This document shows, in pieces, positions 56,334 through 64,000 of a stretch of DNA of 64,000 nt. Numbering within the stretch: position 1 is the first letter of the stretch; each line of letters opens with the position of its first letter. Location: assembly GCA_031763025.1 (NCBI GenBank), contig JASSKH010000025.1, positions 11,816,165-11,880,164 on the forward strand, written 5' to 3'. Made by a program: the position numbers and the translations under genes. The notes beneath the pieces were generated by a model, which had not been told where the DNA came from, searched no databases, and was given only the letters and a program-made list of their open reading frames with translations. This stretch comes from Macrocystis pyrifera. Taxonomy: Eukaryota > Sar > Phaeophyceae > Laminariales > Laminariaceae.

Positions 56334-57140
56334 ACGGCAGCAGCAAATCACGGAGCAGGTGGTTTTGTTCACTGGATTTGTAGCCGCAGCAGCAACAGCA
56401 AAAAGGGTCTCACAAGGACCGCGACTGGACGAGACGGCAGCGTGCAGCAGCAACGCAAAGCAACTGACTGTGTTACCTCCCCCGTTTACTGCCCAAGGTT
56501 CGATATTGGTTGATTAATATGTTTTACCGACAAAATCGTCACCGAATCAGATGAACACAAGTAACTTGGAACACAATGAAGAGTCACAACTTGATGAGAT
56601 CAACTAAAAAAATGCACGCCTGAGTCGATTACTTGGTTCAAGGCTAGCTCCGTGCCATAACGGAGTATTAGGCACAGAAACATTACAGAACTTCCCACCC
56701 ATCGTACAGGCGTTTGATATTAATAGTCATTTTCTGAAAGAACATTTCAATCCCAGGGATGGACACCTCGCTGAGAACGCACTAAGCGCGGAGTCCTGCT
56801 GCTGGGCAGGAGGCATCATTCAATCCAATACCTACATTGAATTATCGGCGGCAGCGCTAACGAATAATGTAGTGTATTTTGTGCCATATTTGTACACCTT
56901 ATGCGTACTATACACGAGGGATGAAGCAAAACACCAGTTGCCGACGGCACATTTTTTCTACATCATCCCGAGTTACATCGGTAGCACGGGTTGTCTCACT
57001 AGTTCCTGCGCGGACACTTTGGGTTCTTCCGACGGTTGGTTGGCATTGACAGCGTCGTTTTTATCCTTCGACATTACTCTGTCAGGATGATAGGGGATTC
57101 GTAAGTCAGATGACAAACAACGTTGTGTATTAACGTTCGA

Positions 57141-57471
57141 GATCAAGGTCGCTTAGTAGGTGGTCCGCGTGCCTATCAAGATCAATTTCGTTGGTTCGAG
57201 TCTCACCGAGTGCATGCTCGTAGGGACTTTTTCTTGCATAAAAAATTGATCAGCGGAAAGCGCGAGAGCGTGAGTTAGCTTCATTCGATGAAAATCGACG
57301 AGCAGTTGGAATGCTGAACCCTATGCGCGACAATAAAAAGACACGTTCCGAGGGGGGAGCAGGGAAGACACCTGAGACCACGGCTTGTCCAGAAGCAGAC
57401 CGCTGAGGGTAAAACCTCCTACGGGTTAGGCTGGAAAATAAAAGTGATCACCTAAAAAAATGAATAAAAAA
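57141..57471 (+). mobile_element. SINE-like element with tRNA-related head and A-rich tail
   Basis: Starts with a tRNA-like region: A-box-like GCTTAGTAGGTGGTC and B box GGTTCGAGTCTC, 40 bases apart. It has a unique body and ends CCTAAAAAAATGAATAAAAAA. The paralogous sequence runs straight from TAACGTTCG to TTGACCGG near 60890, so the 330-base block is an insertion. Promoter boxes at the head plus an A-rich 3' end is the classic layout of a tRNA-derived SINE, copied by a LINE's machinery. No clear target duplication remains. Confidence 0.65.
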
Positions 57472-58572
57472 TTGACCGGAGCACGGGAGGTACCGGGTAA
57501 GCTACTGCGAGCGCAATAGGCATATTCGACGAAATTAATATACACACTTGGTTCACCTGTTTATTGCCAAGGGACATTATCGCGGTGTACGTATATAACT
57601 TCCCAGCTCTATTATTAATAACGTGAGTTTCAATCCAGGAAGCATCTCCTCTTCACAGCGACAGCGGCGGCAGGCAACAGCGGCAACAAAGTGAAAGATC
57701 CCACCAGGACGGCGGCTAACTCGAAACGACACCGCGCAGCAGCAACGCAAAAAAACTGCAAAATCTATACGCGTCACGCGTTTGCGGATCACCCAATGAC
57801 CGCTGTTTATCCCCTGTCCACGTCATGAAAAACAGGTGATTGACGGGTGCGTCTGTTGACGAGATCATGAAGGTTGGGAGGTAGAAGGCCGAGAACGGAG
57901 TGAATTTCTTCATCGGATCGACTACTTACACGAAGACCCTGCAGTCAAAGAAGAAACAGGACCAATAATACCCAACGGCGGCGAGCTGCGAATGTTTTCA
58001 GCTTTGTATATCAGTTTTCTACGCGTGCGCGCCGACGCACGGATGAAATATACCAGTACGAAAACAAGTTTGGGTGAGACAACACAACGCCCGGAAGGTG
58101 GCTATTCTCGAACAAACGAAAACAAGGAAGTTTGGGTAGGACCACCGACCTGAGAAGGAGGCCTCATCGCATCTAATACTTCCGTTGAATAATCGTTGAT
58201 ATCATTAATTAATACTGTATTAAAATAGTCACCCTATGCAAGAAAACAATCCTTGGACTTACTCATAGTGAGAACGCACGCAGCATTTAGTATGTCGGAG
58301 ACTACCTTACCCTGCGAGTGAAACGTACTAGACACAAGAAACAACACAGATCCTCCCATCCACCCGTCAGGCGTAGTAGTGTATATTCTGCTTGGTCATT
58401 TCATTTCCAGGAATGAGCGGCATACTAAGAGCGCACTCACCGCGGAGTTTAGTGAGCAGTCAGCTGGCCGCGAACGCCTTGACGGAGCTCACAATGGACT
58501 ATGTTCGGTGAGGTATTATAGCGATAATTCAATAAACTTTGCTTGAGAGGTGCATCATGTCGATGTTGGCCG

Positions 58573-59090
58573 GTCCACCTCATTATTTGGTAAATGGGTG
58601 GAAGCTCACACTAAACTTTTGGAAGTTAAAAACTTCCACAACTTCTATTTTGACTCCCAATGGTAGTTTTAGGAGTCAAAAGGGAAGTTGTGACTTTCAA
58701 AATGGAAGTAATGGAAGTCAAAATGAAAGTCGGGTGGAAGCTTTTACATTGGCTTCCAAACCTTCCTAAACTTCTATTTTGACTTCCAAAACGTCCATTT
58801 GGACTTCCAGATGGAAGTTTTTTGCTTCTATATGGAAATCAAAATAGAGGTTTTGGAAGTTGAATGGAGAATGGAAGTGGTGTGGAAGACTTCCACCCGA
58901 CGTCCAAAAACCTCCATTTCGACTTCCAAATGGAAGTCGCGAAGTGAAAATGAAAGTCGGGTGGAAGCTTCCACATTGGCTTCCAAAACTTCCAAAGCAT
59001 GAGTTCCAGATGGAAATCAAAATGAAAGTTTTGCAAGTCCAAATGGAAGTTATGGAAGTTAAAATCAAAGCACCCAGTGGTAATCAGCCC
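58573..59090. mobile_element. GGAAGT/ACTTCC foldback element, second copy
   Basis: Begins CACCTCATTATTTGGTAAAT then GGGTGGAAGC, nearly identical to the left end of the 24517-26260 element. It is filled with the same ACTTCC/GGAAGT palindromic units. It is much shorter (about 0.5 kb) and its right end retains only TGGGTGCTT-like similarity, so it is a deletion derivative. It sits at the junction between the two copies of the segmental duplication. Confidence 0.7.
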
Positions 59091-59109
59091 GGCATATTTT
59101 TCGATATCT

Positions 59110-61960
59110 CTGGCGCGTGCACTGGGCGTCCAAATTTGCAATATATGGCATATAGTAGCGGGTTTGCTTCCTCACAACAGAAGCCCGACACAGCAATCAA
59201 CAACGCAGATAGGTCTGATGTATACCAGGTACGGCTTTTGACCCCTTCTGTGTTTCGGGGGCAAGAGGTGTCGAATGTATACTTCGTTACTATACATAAG
59301 TTCGACGATTGCAGATCGTTCACATGACGCAGGCCGGATTGCTGGGCGAGGAGACATTTACGAAGCGCCACGTTAGAGAGTTGCGGCGCGCGGAGCACCA
59401 TGATGCCTTTGTGTCGTGGTACATCCTCCCATGATGGTTGATGATCACACTGCTCTCGGGTTATTTTGCTGCCCGCACGTGGTTATACCAAGTTTCATAT
59501 AGGAGGGTGCATGCAGAGATATGGTCGCGCTCTAAGCCTGCTTACATCATGATACCGGGTGTATGCACCCTTGGTTTCGCTCCGAGTTACAAAACACCTG
59601 TGATGTTGCCCGTTTCTGTACGATTATACACTCGCAACAAGAGAGTAGAATACCGGGTTTAAATCTTTTTATTTTTTGTACGTCGGTGTTTGTTTTTCGA
59701 ATACTCTTATGGTTTCGGTTTGTTTGACGCTGCTGCTCGGCCAACCACAGCAACCGATCATGGAGCAGATGGATTCGTTCACTAGACTTGCAGCAGCAGC
59801 AGCCTCAACAGCAAGCAGCAAGAGTTCCACAAGGACCGCGGCTGGGTCAAGATGACCGCGTGTACCAGCAAAGCCAAGCAACTGATTGTCTTGCCTACCG
59901 CGTTTGCTGCCCAAGGTTTGACATTGGTTGATTCATACCTGGTGTGTTTTACCGGTAAAATCGTCACCCAATCAGATGAAGTCAAATTTTGCACACAATG
60001 TGGAGTCACGATTTAACGAGATCAACTAAGAAAATTAACCCTCGAGTCGACCACTTTGTTCAAGGCTAGCTCCCCTGCCAGAACAGGGTAATAGACACAG
60101 GAAACATACAAGGGGACAACTCGTGCACCGGGTGTGGCGCCGGTCAACCTTGCCATAAGGCGCGGGAGGCAAAGAACAGATGGTGTTCTTGTTGTTATTA
60201 CTATCGGTGCAGTTGCATTGTGTCGCAGAAAAGACTGAGGTCAAGGGGCCTCCCATCCTTCTTCCCCGTGACCCTGGAAAACCATCCAAAAAAATTTTTT
60301 ATGCAACCCATTCTTGAAAGCAAAACGTCCACCGCATATGCCCCTTAGACAATTTCCAGCTACATAAATCGCACCAATCTACCAATCGGAATACATCGGG
60401 CATTTGCGTGACTGTTAACAACTGCTATGTCTTACGAAATGCAGACTTTACCAGGCTTAGTAGTCTTTTTCTGCAATATCATTTCAATCCCTGGGATGGG
60501 CGCCGCGCTGAGAACTTACTTTATCTCTGGCGAGGCCCCCCTGTTTAGGGACAGGAGGCCCCGTCCAATGCCTTACTTGCATTGAATGAACGGCGGCAGC
60601 GTAACAAAATACTGTAGTGTATTTTGGGCCATATTTGTATACCTTAAGTATACTATACATGATGGATGAAGCAAAACACCAGTTGTCGACAGCAAATCTT
60701 ATGGCAGCATAACACGTGCGTCGGTAGCAGGGGTTGTCGTCGTACTGGTGTCGCCGTGGACACTGTAGGTTTTCTCAGAGGTTGGCTGGAGCTGGCAGGG
60801 TCGTTTTTATCTTTCCACAGTACTATGTCACGATGATAGGACACACATAATCTCGATGACAAACAAACAACGCTGGGTATTAACGTTCGTGCTTGACCGG
60901 AGGACGGGAAGCACCGGGCATGCTGTTGGGATCGCAGTAGGCGCTTTTGACGCGATTAATATACACGTTTGGTTCGCCTGCTATTGGCGGAAGGTACATT
61001 ACTGCAATGCACGTAGATAACTTCCCAGCTCTATTACTACAAGCGCAACTTTTAACCGCAGAAACATTTCCTCCTCGCAGTCACAGCAGCGGCGAGCAAC
61101 AGCGGCAAAAGCATCGGAGGTTCCACTAGGACGGCGGTTCTCTCGAAACGTCAACACGAGGCAGGAACACGAAGAAACTGCGCAAACAATACTGTGCCAT
61201 GCGTTTACGGATTGCACCCAATAACCATCATGGACCCCCTTTTCCAAGTGATTGAGAGCAAGTGCTCGACGGGTGTGACTGTTGACGAGACCATGGAAAT
61301 CGGGCTGTGGAAGGTGGAGAACGGAGGAATTGTTTACATCGAATCGACCACTTGCACGCAGGCGCAACATCAGTCAAAACGAAAGCGAGACCACTCATAC
61401 CCGACGGCGAGCGCCACTGTATCCAGCATGGGAAGCAGTTTTTTCTCCGCGTGCACGATGACGCACTGATAAAATACACCAGTATTAAGAAAATTTGAGT
61501 GAGACAACGCAACGTCCGGTAGATGGCTAGTAACGGCCAAATAAACATAAGGGAGCTTGGGTAGGACCACCGACAGGGGCAGGAGCCCACATCCTATCCA
61601 ACAATTTCGTTGAATGATCGTTGGCAGTGTGGACGAACACTGTAGTAGACTCGTAATCCAGCCCAAGAACCCAATCTTTGGACTTACTCAGAGTTTGAAA
61701 ACACGAAGTGATCAGTTTCTCGAAGACTACCCAGGCCCGTGAGAGCAGCGTAATGTGCGCAAGAAACAATACAGACGTCCCCACCCACCCTACGAGCGTA
61801 GTCGTATTTATTCTGCACAATAATTTCAATCCCGGAGATGGGCGACGCTTTTGAAGCGCACCCACCGCGGGGTTTGTCGTGCTCGAGGCCGTCCTGGTCC
61901 CGAGAAGGTGACCTTATCCAGTCCAATACTGGCACCTCATGATCCTCGGCAACGTGAAGG
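59110..61960 (+). repeat. Segmental tandem duplication, copy 2
   Basis: Counterpart of 55250-58570 in the same order and orientation, lacking both copy 1 insertions. It ends near GGTTCCTCAGTCAGCGCTGA, where the tRNA-bracketed array starts. Some coding-like peptides are shared between copies on the minus strand. Examples are WKDKNDPASSSQPL here against SKDKNDAVNANQPS in copy 1, and ALLIAVSGFCCEEA against AVLLAGAGFGCEKA. A decayed tandem gene pair is therefore possible. Confidence 0.8.
61194..61469 (+). CDS. Unrecognised open frame in duplication copy 2
   Basis: A 91-codon plus frame containing MDPLFQVIESKCSTGVTVDE, WKVENGGIVYIEST and a basic KRKRD. The corresponding copy 1 sequence (about 57770-57960) keeps VDE, GR, KAENG and ST but has in-frame TGA and TAG, so it has decayed there. 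No family recognised. An overlapping minus frame (61228-61590) is longer but Ser/Cys/Arg-rich. Weak support. Confidence 0.25.
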   Translation: MPCVYGLHPITIMDPLFQVIESKCSTGVTVDETMEIGLWKVENGGIVYIESTTCTQAQHQSKRKRDHSYPTASATVSSMGSSFFSACTMTH

Positions 61961-61992
61961 AATTCTGGAGTTAAACCCCTTGGTTCCTCAGT

Positions 61993-63250
61993 CAGCGCTG
62001 ACTGAGTCGCTCGGTGATTAATCTCCAATATTTCGAACAGAGTCTGAATTTTTGGGCTTGATACGGCCTTCCACAGAAACGTCTGTCGCGGTTGATCAAG
62101 ATCTTAGTCAGCGCCTGCTTTATCTTTTGTATGGTCCCCCTCTTTAGTTGTGCGTCCTTTCAACCAAGTGGTTGACTACACGCTCGACCTTCTGACCGAG
62201 CGTCACTTTATCTCGATTTTCCCCACTTGATTTCCCTTTTTCTACCCGCGGTAGAACAAACAGGAATACGACATATATCGGAACTCAAACCCGGGCTGTG
62301 CCCTGCTCAGAATGTTTGGGATCCACCACCCAGTCACGGACGAAGTGGTTCAGTGGTTTGAGCCAGTTATAACGGGCCGAAAAAATGCCTTTGGGCTAGA
62401 TACTATTAACCGCCGATAACATCCGCCAGTGTTGACTAAGCCCCTAATCAGCACCTGGTAGTTCCGTCACATGGTCCTCGCTCCCTGTTCGTGCGTTATG
62501 TTACTGAAGTAGTGTACTCTACTTTGGCCTCTCCGGTCAATCGTTCTTATACCATGGTTTCCTTTACTTGATTTTCCTCGTTTTACCCTAGGCAGAAAAA
62601 GCACGACGTCTGGCGGGACTCGAACGCGGGACGTTTATTGTTCGAAAAGTTTCGGATAAACCACTGAGATCCTCAGTCAGTTTGTCGTGCGTTCTTTTGC
62701 TCAAAGGGTACCCTCCAGTCTCGACTCTCCGGTCGACAGCTCTTTTATCGTGGTAGTCTTTCTTTGATTTCCCTTGTTTTACCCGCATCAGGAAAAGTGG
62801 AAATGCGACGTCTGGCGGGACTCGAACCCCGGACGTTTTTCGCTGGAGATATTTGGGATAAGCCACTGAGCAACTCAGTCGGCGCAACCACTGAGCGTTT
62901 CCGCCAGCACTGACTAAGTAGCTCGGTGGTAATTACAAAACATGAAGCTAAAAAAATATTTTCGGGCTCGATACGGCTTATCGCCGATAGCAGCCTCCGG
63001 GGTTGGTCAAACTGCTTCTCAGCGCCTGGTTGTTCCTTCACATGCCCCCCCTCCCTAGTCATGCGTTCTTTTGCTCAAGTGGGGCACCCCACTCTCGACT
63101 CCTCGTTTGAGTGTTCTTTTGTCTTGGGATTCTCCAGGTTATTTCCCTTGCTGTACCCGCGGCAGAGAAAATGGAATTGGACGTCTGGTGGGACTCGAAC
63201 CTGCGACTTGTTTTGTTCGAAATACTTGGTACTTGGTGTGATCTGAGTGA
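61993..63250. repeat. Array of about 350-bp units bracketed by inverted tRNA-like sequences
   Basis: Each full unit starts with a plus-sense tRNA-like segment: A-box-like GCTCGGTGGTAATTAC and B-box-like GGGCTCGATACGGC. Each ends with a minus-sense one: on the minus strand GCTCAGTGGCTTATCC and GGTTCGAGTCCCGCC. Units are about 61993-62336, 62337-62690, a right half 62691-62893, and 62894-63250. The body shares CTCCCTAGTCATGCGTTCTT, GACTCTCCGGTCGACAG and TTTTACCCGC. Such elements would have convergent polymerase III promoters. The tRNA-like parts cannot fold into full cloverleafs, so they are promoter relics rather than tRNA genes. Confidence 0.75.
62808..62893 (-). ncRNA. Best-preserved tRNA-like segment of the array
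   Basis: On the minus strand: GACTGAGTTGCTCAGTGGCT (A box), spacer, then CCGGGGTTCGAGTCCCGCC (B box, matching GGTTCGAnTCC). The T stem pairs for only three bases and the 5' and 3' ends do not form a seven-base acceptor stem. I read it as an internal polymerase III promoter of tRNA origin. Confidence 0.5.
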
Positions 63251-64000
63251 AATATTCATGGACTATAGATATAGATAATATTGTCTGCAGGTTTGTAGCA
63301 TCAGGAATACGAGAATAACCCAAAGAATAGACTAACCCGTCGGATATCCCGTTGGTCGAGATTAATGTTCTTAGACGGAGATATCACATAAAGGGAGAAG
63401 TTCTTATATTATTACGGGGGTCTATAGTTAACAGGACCTATGGCATACATAAACACCTATATATTTAGGTATTTTTACAAACAATATTTGGTCTCGTTCA
63501 CTATGGACCCCCGTAATAGCAGAAGAACCATCGGTGGCCATCGGAACGTTCCTTGGGATTACATCAGTTAAGAGGAATTTAAGAGAGCTTGTGGCGTGGG
63601 GTGGGACGAGTACGTATGGGTATCGAGTCCCTCACCCCTACCTCTCACTTCCCTACGAGAGCACCTCCCCAGCTCTCGCCATCAATAAAGGATACATAAA
63701 TCATGATAAGCGAAGCACTGCTTCGCAGCTGCCAGATACATTTGCGTCCTTGACCCTTACCCTACCTCGGCCATCACTTCACATCTGGCGTCGTCGGTAT
63801 AAGGGTCTTATTATGAGATGTGGGGCCCCATTTTTATTTGTTTCGAACAGCCGCGTCTTCGACCACCTTTCCTTGGCCATTTGGGATGAACTTTGTCATC
63901 CCCCTTCGACCATCTTGTGGTCTGCATATACGAATATTCAGGGTAGGCTAATGTGATATGAGTTAAGTACTCATGTGCTACAGATATAGAGAATATTGTC
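63251..64000. other. Terminal region with direct repeat at the window edge
   Basis: TATAGATATAGATAATATTG (63264-63283) recurs as TACAGATATAGAGAATATTG at 63979-63998, with flanking similarity (ATTCATG against ACTCATG). This suggests a unit of about 715 bases that continues past the window. A plus frame 63534-63956 (GTG start) has no motif. The 105-bp MITE below lies inside. Confidence 0.5.
63412..63516. mobile_element. 105-bp MITE flanked by TA
   Basis: TTACGGGGGTCTATAGTTAA at the left and TTCACTATGGACCCCCGTAA at the right are inverted repeats over about 21 bases with two mismatches. TA lies immediately outside each end (63410-63411, 63517-63518). TA duplications fit Tc1/mariner-type mobilisation. 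No coding capacity. Confidence 0.7.

Larger units (their letters stand above)
55250..58570 (+). repeat. Segmental tandem duplication, copy 1
   Basis: Collinear with 59110-61960 through at least six blocks. Examples are CCGCAGATAGCTCTGAT (55342), GTGCATGCAGAGATAGGG (55661), AAGGCTAGCTCCGTGCC (56639), GATGAAGCAAAACACCAG (56920), AACTTCCCAGCTCTATTA (57598) and TTTGGGTAGGACCACCGAC (58130). Divergence is about 20-25 percent by eye. Two insertions are unique to this copy (55917-56333 and 57141-57471). A frame that stays open in copy 2 at 61194-61469 has stops here, so at least one copy is non-coding or decayed. Confidence 0.8.

Overview
The window is eukaryotic nuclear DNA, dominated by mobile elements and repeats. 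It carries two families of LTR retrotransposon, many non-autonomous inverted-repeat elements, tRNA-headed (RNA polymerase III type) repeats, satellite-like arrays and one convincing spliced gene with GT-AG introns. There are no operons, ribosome-binding sites or prokaryotic genes. Very long introns, dense decayed transposons, CTG-rich arrays and a Cys-rich secreted-protein module suggest an alga or another large-genome protist. A brown-algal or related lineage is my guess from general appearance only; nothing here identifies the species.

Layout. 1-4575: the 5' part of a decayed Ty3/gypsy element on the minus strand (LTR, gag, protease, RT, RNase H; integrase lies off the left edge). 4661-6150: two tandem copies of a G-rich repeat, the second inside a pair of perfect 26-bp inverted repeats. 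6151-8900: nothing recognisable. 8903-10942: two tandem repeat groups and a fragment of a DNA methyltransferase-like gene. 13788-15085: a four-unit satellite array. 15086-24507: mostly featureless, with a Pro-rich open frame, a 22-G run and a tRNA-Glu-like relic. 24517-26260: a foldback element built of GGAAGT/ACTTCC repeats, with 9-bp target duplications. 26270-30480: featureless apart from small repeats.

30487-38078 (minus): four exons whose splice phases all agree. They predict a 321-residue single-pass membrane protein with a signal peptide, a jacalin-like ectodomain, a Cys-rich module, a membrane segment and a short basic tail. 41893-45183: a 5'-truncated copia element (integrase, RT, RNase H) with three disabling lesions. 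46303-47047: a PIF/Harbinger-type MITE flanked by TTA. 47250-48450 and 51905-53790: CTG-rich composite arrays. 53837-54560: a broken zinc-finger plus OTU-like gene. 54533-54644: a 41-bp-arm hairpin.

55250-61960 is a diverged tandem segmental duplication of about 3 kb per unit, with a third fragmentary relative at 49417-50480. Comparing the two copies reveals a SINE-like insertion and a foldback element present only in copy 1. 61993-63250 is an array of about 350-bp units, each bracketed by two tRNA-like sequences in opposite orientation. 63412-63516 is a 105-bp MITE flanked by TA. The biology is therefore mostly layered transposition and tandem amplification around one probable cell-surface gene.
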